From Orientallactaga sibirica (taxonomy: Eukaryota; Chordata; Mammalia; Rodentia; Dipodidae): a DNA stretch of 64,000 nt. The stretch is from NCBI GenBank assembly GCA_036365145.1, contig JAEOAD010001413.1:1762501-1826500 (forward strand), read 5' to 3'. The notes beneath the pieces were generated by a model. It searched no databases and was not told the DNA's origin. It was given only the letters and a program-made list of their open reading frames with translations. Position 1 is the stretch's first letter, and each line of letters starts with the position of its first letter. Positions 1 to 20,130 of the stretch are shown here, piece by piece. The position numbers and the translations under genes were made by a program.

Positions 1-219
1 ATGCAGAGGTAGGAGGATTGCTGTGAGTTCAAGGCCAGCCTGACACTTCAAAGTGGATTCCAGGTCAGCCTGGGCTAGAGCAAGACTCTACCTCAAAAAC
101 AAGCCAGGTGTGGTGGCCCAGCATTTGGGAAGCAGAGGTAGGAGGATCACTGTAAATTCAAGGCTACCCTGAGACTAATTCCAGGTTGGCCTGGGCTAGA
201 GTAAGACACTACCTTGAAA

Positions 220-252
<33 letters not shown>
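1..252 (+). repeat. Two B1 SINE fragments with A tail
   Basis: Bases 1-100 are the 3' two thirds of a B1 (ggaggattgctgtgagttc ... gactctacctcaaaaac). Bases 104-225 are a second, internally shortened B1. A run of about 27 A follows at 226-252. Confidence 0.8.
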
Positions 253-254
<2 letters not shown>

Positions 255-261
255 AAAAATT

Positions 262-479
262 AGCTGAAGGCAGGGAGATGGGTCAGTGGGCAAAATGATT
301 ATAGTGTGAGCATAAGGACCTAAGTTTCATACCCCAGAACCCATGAAAAAGCTGGGAGTTGTGGCAAGCATGAGTTATCCCAGTATTGGGGAGGCATGGA
401 CAAGAGGGTCCCTGGAGTTTTCTGGTTAGCTGCTCTAACCAGGCTCAGGGAAAGACCCTGTCACAAAACATAAGGTTTA
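262..479 (+). repeat. B4-type SINE, left part (interrupted)
   Basis: A tRNA-like head (ggagatgggtcagtgggcaa, then ccccagaaccc) is followed by a B1-like middle and gaaagaccctgtcac, the order seen in B4 SINEs. The element stops at ataaggttta (470-479). It resumes at 1370 after an L1 insertion, where 'gaggaaggcatccaacatc' is the expected B4 tail. Confidence 0.6.
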
Positions 480-1369
480 TATTGCTGAAGACTCCACATG
501 CTTGGGCTGCATGGTCACTGAGAAACCTTGCTGGAGCTGAGCTGAAAGCCTCCTCCCTGTAAAACAGCTGACAGAAAGCTGGAAAAAGCCATGCTGCATG
601 CAGTTCCATGGGAGAGAGAGAAGTCATCAGTGGAGATAAACAACGGTGGATACTGCAAGCCTTAAGTTGGGCCAGCCAGGGCAAATGAGCCAATGGGTGT
701 GCTAGTGGCATGTCTGTTATGGGGGAAACCACCCACTCTCTCATTGCACTGGAGGCCTGATCCATGGGAGGGAATACATGCCTGATACTAAAAACCTATG
801 ACAAGGGAAGTCATGAGCCCTAGTTTTGTAACACCTGCTGGTGTCTGGCTACATGCACATATTATGATCACTAAACTGCCCAGTAAGCACTTCTCTTAAT
901 GTCCATACCCATATATTAATGCTACTCTCGCTTAGAGAAGCTTCTCTTTTCAGATGACAGTAATCTCTGGGATGACTCAGAAGGTACTATAGTGTTGAGA
1001 AAAAGTGACAGAGGAGTGCTCAGCACTGAAACATCTCTATCACACCTTCCAAGGCTCAGGGTCCATTGTGGAAGAGGTGGCGGGAAGAATGTAAGAGCCA
1101 AAGGAAGGGTAGGACTGCTTACAAGTCAATCTTCCAGACACAAAATGGCCTGGATATCCATGACCTCGCAGTGCCTGGCACTACCTACACAAGACCTCAT
1201 AATAGGAGGAAAAAATGATGATGACATCAAAATAAAAGAGACTGATTGAGAGGAGGAGGGGATATAATGGAGAGTGGAGTTGTGAAGGGGAAAGTGGGGG
1301 AGGAGGGAATTATCATGACTTATTGTCTATAACTATGGAAGTTGTCAAAAATAAAAAATAAACTAAAAA
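480..1369 (+). mobile_element. 5'-truncated L1 3'-end insertion with target-site duplication
   Basis: This 890-bp stretch has the features of a rodent L1 3' region: non-coding sequence, then a purine-rich block near 1245-1310 (gaggaggaggggatataatg, gggggaggagggaattatc), then an A-rich end (aaaataaaaaataaac). It is flanked by the direct repeat ataaggttta at 470-479 and 1370-1379, and it splits a B4 SINE. It is therefore a retrotransposed, 5'-truncated copy. No ORF2 is present; the 85-codon open frame at 992-1249 is a by-product of the repeat. A diverged copy lies in the opposite orientation at 61495-62330. The family name rests on recognition of the sequence type, not on a library match. Confidence 0.65.
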
Positions 1370-1535
1370 ATAAGGTTTAGAGCCATTGAGGAAGGCATCC
1401 AACATCAATCTCTACTCTTTACATGCATGCACGTATAAACATACCCACACACATGTGCTCCTATATATATACAAACACATATACACACACACCACATACA
1501 TACACACATGTGGGAATGAATAGCTATGGAAATAC
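1370..1535 (+). repeat. B4-type SINE, right part, with CA-rich tail
   Basis: 'gaggaaggcatccaacatca' followed by CA/TA-rich sequence (cacacacatgtgctcc, atacacacacacc) matches the usual 3' end of B4 SINEs. It completes the element begun at 262. Confidence 0.55.
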
Positions 1536-1549
1536 TTCTTAGGAACCTT

Positions 1550-1812
1550 ATAAATTATTTTTTTCCAGTACTAGGCCAGATTGAACCTGGGGCTTTGTGC
1601 ATTCTAAGCAAGTGCTCTTCTACTGGGCTCTATCTATTGTATTAACAGTACAAACCTTTTTTTTTTTTTTTTTTTGAGGTAGGGTCTCGCTCTAGCCAAG
1701 TCTAACCTGGAATTAACTATGTAGTCTCAGGGTGGCCTCCAACTCAATGGTGATCCTCCTACCTCTCCCTCCTGAGTGCTGGGATTAAAGGCGTGCACCA
1801 CCATGCTCAGCT
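1550..1812 (-). repeat. ID-like fragment (1555-1640) and B1 (1655-1812)
   Basis: The reverse-strand ID-type SINE shows 'gattgaacctggggctttgt' with a degraded A box. It is followed by T17 and a complete reverse B1 ending 'ggcgtgcaccaccatgctcagc'. Confidence 0.75.
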
Positions 1813-1839
1813 AAATTATTTTTTAAAAATATTTTTATT

Positions 1840-2390
1840 TTAAAAAATATTTTATTTTTATTTTCTTAGAGAGAGAGAGAGAAAGAAGCAAAGAGAAAGA
1901 ACGAGAGAGACACAGAGAGAGAATGAATGGGCACACCAGGACCTCCAGCTTTTGTAAATGAACTCCAGATGCATGCACCACCATGTGATTGATAGTCAAA
2001 GTCTGCTGAGAGAGGGGAGGCATTTTCTTCAGTGAAGTAGCCACTGGTAAGTTACATGTACTTGGTAAATAATTCCCCAGCATGGTGATTGCAGGCAATC
2101 CTAACTAAATTCAGTGGGTCATAAACACATGAGAGAGAAAAAAAAGACATCAAATTAGAAAAGGGGCTAATGGGGAAGAAGGAGGGTTTGGTGGAAGAGG
2201 GACAAGAGAAGATAATAGAAGGGGATTATTATCAAAGAGCATTGTCTGGCCAGGCGTGGGGGCACACGCCTTTAATCCCAGCTCTTGGGAGGCAGGGGTA
2301 GGAGGATCGCCGTGTGTTGGAGGCTACCCTGAGACTACATAGTGAGTTCCAGGTCAGCCTGAGCTAGAGTGAAACCCTACCTTGAAAAAC

Positions 2391-2425
<35 letters not shown>

Positions 2426-2457
2426 AATGTCTACATGTATAAAAATTGTTAGTGAAT
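1840..2457. repeat. B2-like fragment (-), then L1 3'-end fragment (+) split by a B1 (+)
   Basis: 1850-1990 is a truncated reverse B2-like SINE. 1995-2248 resembles another L1 3' region (purine-rich: gggaagaaggagggtttgg, agaggaaggg-like). It is interrupted by a forward B1 with a long A tail (2249-2424) and seems to resume at 2425-2457 (atgtctacatgtataaaaat). Confidence 0.55.
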
Positions 2458-3060
2458 AGGGCTGGAGAGATGGCTTAGCGGTTAAGGTGTTTGCCTGAGA
2501 AGCCTTAGGATCTAGGTTCATTTCCCCAGGACATATGTAAGCCAGATGCACAAGGTGGCCCATGCATCTGGAGTTCCTTTGCAGTGGCTAGAAGCTCTGG
2601 TGTGCTCATTCTCTCTTCTCTATCTGCTTCTTTCTCTCTCAAATAAATAAATAAATAAAATATTTTTAAAAATCAGGGCTGGCTTAGTGGTTGAGGTATT
2701 TACTGAGAAGCCTAAGGACCCAGGTTCGACTCCCCAGAAACCACGGAAGCCAGATGCACAAGGTGGCGCATGCGTATGGAGTTCATTTGCTGTGGCTGGA
2801 GGCCCTGGTGTGCCCATTTTCATTCTCTCTGTCGCTCTATCTCTCTGATAAATAAATCATAAATAAATATTTTTAAATTAAGAAATAATAAAAATTTTAA
2901 GCCAGGTGTAGTGGCCCACACCTTTAATCCCAGCACTTGGGAGGCAGAGGTAGGAGGATCACCAGGAGTTCAAGGCCACCCTGAGACTACATAGTGAATT
3001 CCAGGTCAGCTTGAGCTACAGTGAGACCCTACCTTGAAAACAAAAACAAACAAACAAGCA
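2458..3060 (+). repeat. Two B2-like SINEs and one B1
   Basis: B2-like at 2459-2662 (agatggcttagcggttaag, tail aaataaataaataaataaaa), a second B2-like missing part of its head at 2673-2880, and a forward B1 at 2897-3050 ending in a CAAA-rich tail. Confidence 0.85.
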
Positions 3061-3089
3061 ACAACAAAAAAAAAGAAATACTATTTATT

Positions 3090-3944
3090 TTTTTTTTTAA
3101 GTTTGGAAAGCAGGTCATATCTTTTTAACAGATTTCATCTGGATATAGTCTTTTTACCATGGAGGAATTTCCTCAATGTCGGCCCATGAGAACAGATCAA
3201 CAATTCCACTGTGTGAGGTTTCTAAGAAGCCTGTGGCAATGGGGGCTAGAGGCAGATCTTGCTAGGTTTTCATCTCTAAAGAAGTAGACAAAAGAACAAA
3301 ATCTCTGAAAGGCCAAGGAAGGGGGCCAAGGAAAAGTCAAATCAGGCGGGCAGGCATCCTGCTGTGAGGGCACCCTGCGGCCTCGTTGCCCTGTGTGTCC
3401 TGATGACATCTGAGGAGAGCCAGGGGCCTGGTAAATGGGGCAGCTTCTTGCAAACACATCCTCTGTGGTGAGGGGATCCTTTGAAGAGTCCTTTTCTCTT
3501 GAGCCTTCTCAGCATGTGTGGAGAGTTTTTGAACTGTATACTGCAAAATTAGGGCTCACTTGTCCTGCTTGTTTTTTTTTTTTTTTACCCCCCTAAGCAT
3601 TTTGTTCAGTTTCTTTAAGTGTCTAAGAAAATCTCTTAGAAATGGGTCACTCTTCAACTGTCAGCCCAAGACCTGGAATTGGTCATATTTTCAGGGTATA
3701 AAGAGGATATATCTGGGTCCCAATGTCCTTGAATTCTTGGACTTTGTCTTCAGGACCCCAGCTATTTATCTCTGAGCCCAGAGGGGGTCCTATAAAAGAG
3801 CATAAGGCAGGAAGAATACAATTTTTAGCAACAGCTGAAGTTTCCGATGCCAGTCCCAGCGTGGACCTATCTTGTGAGTCAGCTGAGGCTGTATTCAGTA
3901 TTTGTATCTTGAAGCTAAGATAGCCAAAAGCAGTGGTTTTATTT
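3090..3944. other. Single-copy intergenic island, no gene recognised
   Basis: About 850 bases carry none of the SINE signatures. Short open frames exist on both strands but none resembles a known protein or shows splice-like flanks. It lies about 3 kb beyond the 3' end of SERPINE1. Confidence 0.5.
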
Positions 3945-4100
3945 GTTTGGTTTTAATTGTTGCTTTGCAACACTAAGGATTGAACCTAGGGCCTCACACA
4001 CTCTAGGCAATTCTTCTACCACTGAGCCATGTCCAGACCCCCTCACTGGGGGATTCTAGGCAAGGACTCTACTACTGAGCTACATCTATAGACCTACAGT
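3945..4100 (-). repeat. ID-type SINE with a doubled A-box segment
   Basis: Read on the reverse strand, two A-box-like segments follow each other ('ctaccactgagccatg' and 'ctactactgagctacat') joined by 'cctcactgggggattctagg'. The joining motif is the same as in the minisatellite at 39.9-40.9 kb. Confidence 0.55.
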
Positions 4101-4164
4101 TTTATTTAACTTCCATTTTTTTTCCATTTTGACACTTTCATAATATATATAAAATATAGTTTGA

Positions 4165-4399
4165 GGGCTGGAGAGATAGCTTAGTGGTTAAGGTGCTTGC
4201 CTGCAAAGCCTAAGGACCCATGTTCCACTCTCCATCTCCCATGTTTCCCAGATGCACAAGGGTGAGGCAAGCGCAAGGTCGCACATGCCCACCAGAAGGC
4301 GCAGCATCTAGAGTTCAAGTGCAGTGACTGAGGTCCTGGCGTGCCAATTCTCTCTCTCTCTCTCTCTCTCTTACTCTCTCTAAAGTAAAGTAAAATAAA
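4165..4399 (+). mobile_element. B2-like SINE (long subtype) with perfect 14-bp target duplication
   Basis: The insertion runs from gggctggagagatagc to a CT-rich run and 'aaagtaaagtaaaataa'. It is flanked by aaaatatagtttga at 4151-4164 and 4400-4413. It carries the middle segment 'gaggcaagcgcaaggtcgca' of the long subtype, so both ends of the unit can be read from this copy. Confidence 0.9.
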
Positions 4400-4413
4400 A
4401 AAATATAGTTTGA

Positions 4414-4660
4414 CCTTATGTCCCTCAGTTACCCTCTCTTATCTCTTCCTCATTAAACCCCATCTTACTTTCATGTATTTTTTTCTTTTTATTCATTCAG
4501 TTAAATTAGGGTTGCCTGCATGATCATGAATGGAAGATTATTTACATGAAATGAGCAATTTACCAGGGACTCTACCCAGTAGGGTCTCATGGTCCAGGCT
4601 GACCTATGTAGTTTTTTTCATTTTAAAGTGCTGTGATTTGGGACTGGCTTTTTTTCAGGT
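4414..4660. other. AT-rich unassigned sequence
   Basis: No gene or clear SINE is visible. A short B1-like scrap (gtagggtctcatggtccagg) occurs near 4580. Confidence 0.4.
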
Positions 4661-4667
4661 TAGTTTG

Positions 4668-5022
4668 GGACTGGAGAGATGGCTTAGCAGTTAAGGCACT
4701 TGCCTATGAATCCTAAGGACCCAGGTTCGATTCTCCAGTACCCATGTAAGCCAGAAGCACGTGGTGGCCCATACGTCTGGAGTTTGTTTATAGTGCCTAG
4801 AGGCCCTGGTGTGTCCACGTGTCCATTCTCTCTTTGTCTCCCTCTTTTTCTCAAATAAATTATATATATATATATTTGGTTTTTCGAGGTAGGGACTCAC
4901 TCTAGCTCAGGCTGACCTGAAATTCACTATGTATTTTCAGGGTGGCCCTTGAACTCACAGCAATCCTCCTACCTCTGCCTCCCGAGTGCTGGGATTAAGG
5001 GCATGTGCCACCACTCCCGCTG
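4668..5022. repeat. B2-like SINE (+, 4668-4862) and B1 (-, 4871-5022)
   Basis: The two elements face each other: the B2-like tail meets the reverse B1 at a short (TA) run. This B1 is the leftmost of a long series of B1s on the minus strand. Confidence 0.85.
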
Positions 5023-5114
5023 TATAAAAAATATTTTAAAAATTAGTTTGAATAATGAACAGAAACTGACTGGGGAGGTGTTTCCTCTTCCAAAAGCCTT
5101 AAGAATACTGAAGA

Positions 5115-5285
5115 GGATTAGAGTTGAGACTCAGTGGTAGAGCTCCTGCCTAGAATCCCCCAGTGAGGGTTTGGTGGTTCAGTGGTAAAGTGCTTGTCTA
5201 GAATTCTCCAATGAGGGGCTGGGGGGTGTGCCTCAGTGTGCCAGCATGATTGACACCCTGGGGTTGAATCCCTAGCACTGCACAA
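5115..5285 (+). repeat. ID-type SINE with tandem A-box segments
   Basis: Three successive segments (ctcagtggtagagctcctg, ttcagtggtaaagtgcttg, gcctcagtgtgccag) are each joined by 'ctagaat..cccagtgagg'-type spacers. A B-box-like end follows (ggggttgaatccctagcac). It is a small version of the array at 39.9 kb. Confidence 0.65.
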
Positions 5286-5760
5286 GAAAGTAAATAATAT
5301 GACTCCAAAATGCCAAAACTGGAGGAAGAGCATAAAAGGCTTTTAAGGAAGCTGTTTTCAGGAGGCTATTAAGAGTATATTTATGACAAAGGAGCCTTGT
5401 TTTCTGGGAACCTGATGTTTAAATGGAGCTGGAGAAGGTCAGCCGCACACAGGAACTTGAAGAGTACCATGAATGCAAGGTCTGTTTCAGACCTGGAAGG
5501 GGCAACTTCCAGTGAGAGTCAAGTCGACAGTGAGCATATTGGCTGGATTTACTTACTGGGCAACCCCAGGTGGACGGGGTGCAACCTGATCTGGGACCGG
5601 AGAAATGGGGAGCTGGGGTAGATGAGGAGGTATTAGGGGAAAGAAATGATACAAACAGACATGACTATCCACAGTGATAATGACAGTGATTCGGCCCCTT
5701 TGCGTGGGTGGAAGATATTTGCAGGATCTCTCTCCCTCTCCCCTCACCTTTTTCTTTTCC
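5286..5760. other. Single-copy sequence, nothing recognised
   Basis: Non-repetitive. Small open frames occur on both strands without any recognisable product. Confidence 0.45.
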
Positions 5761-6665
5761 TCTTCCTTCTCCTTTCTTCTTTGAGGCAGGGTATTGTGTA
5801 GCCTACTCCTTCTTCCCTCCCCTCCTCCATTTCTTTGAGACCCGGTGTCATGGAACAAGATTGGCCGCAAACTCAATCTGTAGCCTGGGATGGCCTGAAA
5901 CTCCCGACCCTCCTGCCTCCATCTCCCAGGTGCTGAGATTATAGTCTTGTACCACTGTGCCCGACTCTTGTCTGAGACATGGTTTTACTATGTAGCAAGG
6001 GCTGGACTCAAGCCAATTCTCCTGCCTCAACTTCCTGAGTGCTGAGATGGCAGGTATATGTCACTGTTCTTTTCCCTTTCTTTTGCTTCTCTTTCCTTCC
6101 TTTCTCTTTCCTTTTTCCATTTTATTTCCCTCCCTCCCTTCCTCTCTCCTTCTCTGATAGAGTTCAAACTCAGGGCCTTGTGCAAGCTAGGCATGTGCTC
6201 TACCACTGAGCTATGTCCCCTAGCCTTATTTTTGTATTTTATTTTATTTATTTGAGAGAGAGAGAGAAAAGAGAGAGAGAGAGAGAGAGAAAGAATGGGT
6301 GTGCCAGGACCTTCAGCCACTGCAAACGAACTCCAGAAGCATGTGCCGCCTTGTGCATCTGGCTAACATGGGTCCTGGGGAATTGAACCTGGGTCCTTTG
6401 CCCTAGCCTTATTTTGAAGCTATTTTTGGGAGGCCATGGTGCAAGGGATTGAATTAAAATCCTCAAACATGCTAAGCACATAGTCTATCATTCAGCCCTC
6501 ACCCCCAGCCTTCCTTTTTTTTTTTTTGAGATAGGGTCTCACTCTGGCTCAGGCTGACCTGGAATTAACTATGTAGTCTCAGGGTGGCCTTGAACTCAAG
6601 GCGATCCTCCTACCTCTGCCTCCCGAGTGCTGGGATTAAAGGCGTGCGCCACCATGCCCGGCCCA
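5761..6665 (-). repeat. Block of old and young SINEs on the minus strand
   Basis: Worn B1s at 5781-5965 and 5971-6055, a CT-rich tract at 6060-6150, ID-type at 6155-6230, B2-like at 6235-6400, a second ID-type at 6405-6510, and a young B1 at 6512-6665 ('ggcgtgcgccaccatgcccg'). Confidence 0.75.
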
Positions 6666-7032
6666 GCCTTCCTTTTTCTTTATGAGGATGGTCTCCAGGG
6701 GAAGACCCAGCCCTGCCCAACTTGACCTTGGAGCCTGGTTGCAGCGCCGTGGTGATCTGTCTTGTGGACTCACCCACACAGTTCAGCACACTTGTGCCTG
6801 TGGGTGTACATTTCACCAAGCTCCTTGTCACTGGAGAGGTCTACAAATCAACCAGATTGTTGTCGTTGTTGTCGTTGTTGGCCTTATACTATCCCAGAAC
6901 TCAAAATTCTCCTGCTTCTGCCTCCCAAGTGCTACGATCCTAGCTGTTTGTCACCTTCTCCCCCTTCCCCCAAACCCCATGACGTTTTGAGTTTATATAC
7001 CATGAAACAGAGAGGTCAAAGGTGAGGATTTT
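6666..7032. other. Gene-flanking sequence with a worn B1
   Basis: 6666-6845 is unassigned. 6850-6955 resembles a degraded reverse B1 (gcctcccaagtgctacgat). The stretch lies just downstream of the inferred SERPINE1 poly(A) site. Confidence 0.45.
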
Positions 7033-7049
7033 TTTTTAAAACATAATCT

Positions 7050-7055
7050 TTTATT
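7050..7055 (-). terminator. SERPINE1: Candidate SERPINE1 poly(A) signal AATAAA
   Basis: tttatt on the plus strand reads AATAAA on the minus strand. It lies in a T/A-rich context 1.7 kb past the stop codon and is the first canonical hexamer I find downstream of it. Confidence 0.55.
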
Positions 7056-8095
7056 TATGTAATTATTTTTTTAAACCATTTTTACTTATTTATATATCAA
7101 AAATGAAAAAAGCATACATCATCAACACAATTTCAAGAATGTTTGCCCCCATATCTGGGGACCCCCTGCGGGTACACCGTGTGTGGCTGTCACTGTTCAG
7201 TGCATAATGGAAAAAAAAAAAAAAGAAAACAGAATATGAGGATGTTTTCCATTGGAGACCATGGAGGGATGAGGAGTGGGTTTCTATGAGATTATATTCA
7301 CGTCACACTCATGTACAATTCTTCAATAAATTGATCTTCATATCATACCCCCAACTAAGAGGCTTTCAGAAAGGTTATCTAACGAAGGTGGTTGACTTGG
7401 AGCTGGCTGTCTTTTTCATTCTCCCCCCCCCTCACGTGTCCACTGCTCACACACAGCAGCCGGAAATGACACATTGAAGTGAGTCACCAGTGCGGCTCTG
7501 AGTCAGGCTGTAATTGGAGAAAGTTCTGTCTTGTTAGGTCACGCAGCCCCTTTTGCCTTGCTGCTCCTGAACATATTGGAACAACAACAACAACAAAAAA
7601 ATCTAAAACCACTTTGTCCTCTCTCCAGTCCCTGTCCTCCACCCCATCTTTTTTGGTCTCCAACTTGGGCTGCCAAGGATCACCTTGGCAGAGTCTCTAA
7701 TTCCATTAAGAAGAAAGAGGAGCCACAAGGCTCAGACGCCACCAGGTGGCACTGTGTTGGCCCATCACCCCCTGGCTGCCCAGAGCAGGCAGGTCAGTGG
7801 AGTGTGGAGCTCCTGAGATGCAAACACACCACACCGCGTGACACTTTACATAACGCTTTTTCCTCAACACGCCTTTCATCTATCTCTCCAGCAAGCACAC
7901 AGAGGCGAGGGGTGGGATAAATACTCAAACATACCCCCCGGCATCTCACCCTCTCCCACCAGGAGATTGGGGTGAGGTGCCAGGCAACGCATCTGACCCT
8001 TCTCCCGCTCTTCAGGCAAAAATAAACAATTTAAAAAAATAAAGTTTATGGGAAGCAACAATCTGCTTCTAAGAGTAAACAAGTCACCTACACTC

Positions 8096-8201
8096 CGATA
8101 TATATTTCATATATATAACATATATATATATATATATATCATATATATATTTCATATATATCATATACATATATGAAATATATATACACACACATATATA
8201 T
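8096..8201. repeat. TA-rich microsatellite in the SERPINE1 3'UTR
   Basis: About 105 bases of (TA)n are broken by 'ttcatatata' units and end in a short CA run. Inverted 'catatatgaaatatat'-type segments could fold in the mRNA. Likely to vary in length between individuals. Confidence 0.85.
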
Positions 8202-8743
8202 GCACTGTTTCAGGGGAGGGCCAGGAGGAGATGGGGGGAAAACGGACCCTGGGTAAGCATTTGATCCATCATGAACTTGGGGGTGGACCTTGAGATCAGA
8301 GAGTGTTTCTTCCTTTGGCCCACTGCCAGCCTCCACACCAGTGTCAGGTGCTACAAGGTCAGTAACAGCGTGGCTGGAATACCAATGGTTTCTATCAGGC
8401 ATGTCAATGCTCCTGGAAGCCCCGAAGTCCCATGTTGTCAAGGCTTTGTTGCAAGGAGATTAGACAACTGAACGGGCAGATGTGAGTTCCATGGGTTCTG
8501 CAGTCTGGCTTAGAGACCTTCGTGCTAAGAGGTCCCCTCTGAGGGGGTTAGAGGGCCTCTCTTTCCTTCAAGAGTCCTGAGGTGTATGTAGGAGGCTGGT
8601 TGGAAAGGTTTACCATTGGTGAGGTGGAAGAGGTAAAGGTCTCTCTCCTAAAACAGCCATTAAAAAAAAATGACATTCCTTCAGGGTTACTTCTTCTTCA
8701 ATACATCTCCAGTTTTGTCCAGATGAACTTCTTTTCCCCCTGG

Positions 8744-17997
<9,254 letters not shown>

Positions 17998-17998
17998 C

Positions 17999-18257
17999 CT
18001 AGGACAAGTGGAAGAGGGTCGGATGAGGGGATGGTTCTAGAAATCTGTCTGATGAGGGACATGACATCCTTGCCATGGGCTAGGCTCCCTTTGTTTGTGG
18101 CTGGTAGGTGACAGATTAGCCAGTCAAGTCGATGTTCATGAAGAGGCCATGATGCAGTTGGATGCTGAGCCTGTCCTATTCTCCCTCCAACTGGTTTGTT
18201 TTATGTTATTTACTAGAGAAAGAGGGAACAGAGAAGGGAGAGGGAGAAGAGAGAAAA

Positions 18258-18288
<31 letters not shown>

Positions 18289-19799
18289 AAGAGAGAGCAT
18301 GGTAGGGCTTCCAGCCACTACAAACTGAACATCAGATGCATGAACCACCTTGTGCATCTGGTTTATGTGGATACTGGGGAATCAAACCTGGGTCCTTTGG
18401 CTTTGCAGGAAAGTACCTTAACTGCTAAGCCATCTCTCCAGCCCTCCAATTGGCTTTCATTCTTTTCCTTTCCTTTCCTTTCCTTTCCTTTCCTTTCCTT
18501 TCCTTTCCTTTTCTTTCCTTTCCTTTCCTTTCCTTTCCTTTCCTTTCCTTTCCTTTCCTTCCCTTTCCTTCCTTTCCTTCCCTTCCCTTCCCTTCCCTTC
18601 TCTTCTCTTCTCTTCTCTTCCTTCCTCCTTCTCTCTGTCTGTCTCTCTCTCTCTTTTTGGTTTTTCGAGGTAGGATCTCACTCTGGCTCAGGCTGACCTG
18701 GAATTAACTATGTAGTCTCAGGGTGGCCTTGAACTCACAGCGATCCTCCTACCTCTGCCTCCTGAGTGCTGGGATTAAAGGCGTGTGCCACCACACCCGG
18801 CTCTCCTCCCTCCTTCTCTCTTGACAGGGTCTCTTGTAGCCCATGTTGGCCATGAATCACTTTGTAGCTGAGAATAACTTTGAACTCCTGATCTTCCTAC
18901 TTCTACTTCCGAAATGCTGGAATTACAAGCATGTACCATTAGAGCCAGTTTATTCGGTGCTAAGCATGGAACCCAAGGCTTTGTGCATGCCAGGCAAGCA
19001 CTCTACCAAATGAGCTACATCCCCAGCCCACCCAACTGATTTTTAACTTTTTTAATATATTTTTTATTTTTGGAGATAATATTGCTATTTGTGATCTCCA
19101 ACTCGAGATCCTCCTGCCTCGACCTCCCAACTGCTAGGATTTTAGGCATGGGTCACTACCCCCAGATTCTAATTCTTTTTTGTTTGTTTGCTTGTTTTTG
19201 TTTTGTTTTCAGAGGTAGGGTCTCACTCTAGCGCAGGCTGACCTGGAATTTACTATGTAGTCTCAGGGCAGCCTCGAACTCACTGCGATCCTCCTATCTC
19301 TGCCTCCGGAGTGAGTGCTGGGATTAAAGGCGTGCGCCACCACGCCCCGCTTGGATTCTGATTCTTATCACTGGTCAGCCCCAGAAAGCCTTAAACTCTC
19401 TTTTGCCTATGATTCGCACTTGGAAAGTTCCTCTGTGTATCTAGCTCTCTTTCCCTCCAGGCTGCAGAAAGGCTAAATGACAAGGGCATCTTTGACTCTC
19501 AAGATGTTTTCCATCCTTTTATCACCGTTCCTTAAGTTAACAGCATGACAATTCTCCTTCCCAAGCTGGAGAAGGAGAAGCGTCCTGCAGGACGGAGAAG
19601 GATGGAGTGCATCCACGTCCTTGTTTCTGGAAGCTGGAGCTGGAAGGGTCTGACCATCCCGCTGTAGCTGCCCTGTAGCCCCTGCTGAAATATGGTGGGC
19701 TCAAGGCTTCAGGATTCAGGCCGAGGGTGGAAGAAAGCAGAGGAAAAATGGGAGTCGTTGATGGAGCAGATTCTAGAAAGGCATTTGCCATTCTCCTAC
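17999..19799 (-). other. SERPINE1 intron 1
   Basis: B2-like (-) at 18190-18445, (TTTCC)n at 18461-18600 grading into TTCTC repeats to 18625, B1 (-) at 18655-18800, worn B1 at 18820-18955, ID at 18955-19030, a B1 scrap at 19050-19165 and B1 (-) at 19195-19350. Single-copy sequence from 19350 to exon 1. Confidence 0.85.
18461..18600. repeat. (TTTCC)n pyrimidine microsatellite
   Basis: More than 20 ttcct/tttcc units with few interruptions. On the gene's strand this is a long purine tract in intron 1, a sequence type able to form triplex DNA. Confidence 0.95.
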
Positions 19800-19950
19800 C
19801 TTAAGTCCTCAAAGAAGCCTTGTGGTTTGCTCTTTGGTCTTGCTCGGTGATGGCTGCTCCGCTGCTCAGCTGTGTGGCCCGAGTGCTGCTGGGAGGGTGT
19901 GTGGCTCTCCTCTGCAGACCTCTTGGCCTTGAAGCCAGCTGTGCTGCTCT
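19800..19950 (-). other. SERPINE1: SERPINE1 exon 1 (5' untranslated), start inferred
   Basis: The sequence downstream of the TATA box (GAGCAGCACAGCTGGCTTC ... GAGGACTTAAG) ends at a donor GTAGGAG at 19799. The layout matches the non-coding first exon of mammalian SERPINE1. The start near 19945-19950 is placed 25-30 bases below the TATA box. Confidence 0.85.
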
Positions 19951-19965
19951 TGGGGACAGCTGCTT

Positions 19966-19974
19966 CCTTTTATA
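19966..19974 (-). promoter_or_regulatory. SERPINE1: SERPINE1 TATA box
   Basis: TATAAAAGG on the minus strand, preceded by CTATTTCCTGCCTTCATCTGG, as in the known PAI-1 core promoter. Confidence 0.93.
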
Positions 19975-20010
19975 CCAGATGAAGGCAGGAAATAGATGAA
20001 CTCATGTCCC

Positions 20011-20020
20011 GGCCCCACCC
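20011..20020 (-). promoter_or_regulatory. SERPINE1: Proximal GC/GT box (Sp1/KLF type)
   Basis: GGGTGGGGCC on the minus strand about 45 bases above the TATA box. The same GTGGGTGGGGC motif lies at this place in the human promoter, where Sp1 binding has been described. Confidence 0.75.
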
Positions 20021-20094
20021 ACTTTCTGGTTCTGGAAATCTGTCTGGGCTGCACTGTCCGCCCCCCTCGCACCTCCCTCTCGCGGAATCACTGG

Positions 20095-20095
20095 G

Positions 20096-20130
<35 letters not shown>

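Larger units (their letters stand above)
7033..8743 (-). other. SERPINE1: SERPINE1 3' untranslated region (end inferred)
   Basis: About 1.7 kb downstream of the stop codon is free of young SINEs and AU-rich in its distal half (on the minus strand, ACTTTATTTTTTTAAATTG near 8030-8050). It reaches an AATAAA hexamer at 7055-7050. With the coding exons and exon 1 this gives an mRNA of roughly 3.1 kb, in line with the long PAI-1 transcript known in mammals. The untranslated status follows from gene structure; the exact cleavage site (about 7033) is inferred from the hexamer. AU-rich 3'UTR elements are known to shorten PAI-1 mRNA half-life in other mammals. Confidence 0.65.

Noticed and set aside
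992..1249. Small plus-strand protein with a similar minus-strand frame at 61783-61977
   Set aside because: Both lie in copies of the same L1 3' region in opposite orientation. The frames differ in length and indels, so the similarity is of repeat DNA, not a conserved protein.
8000..8050. Plus-strand AATAAA-type motifs as a poly(A) site for a plus-strand gene
   Set aside because: They lie within the SERPINE1 3'UTR and no plus-strand coding exon precedes them.
18457..18681. Lys/Glu/Arg-rich open frame on the minus strand
   Set aside because: Translation of the (TTTCC)n microsatellite; low complexity only.
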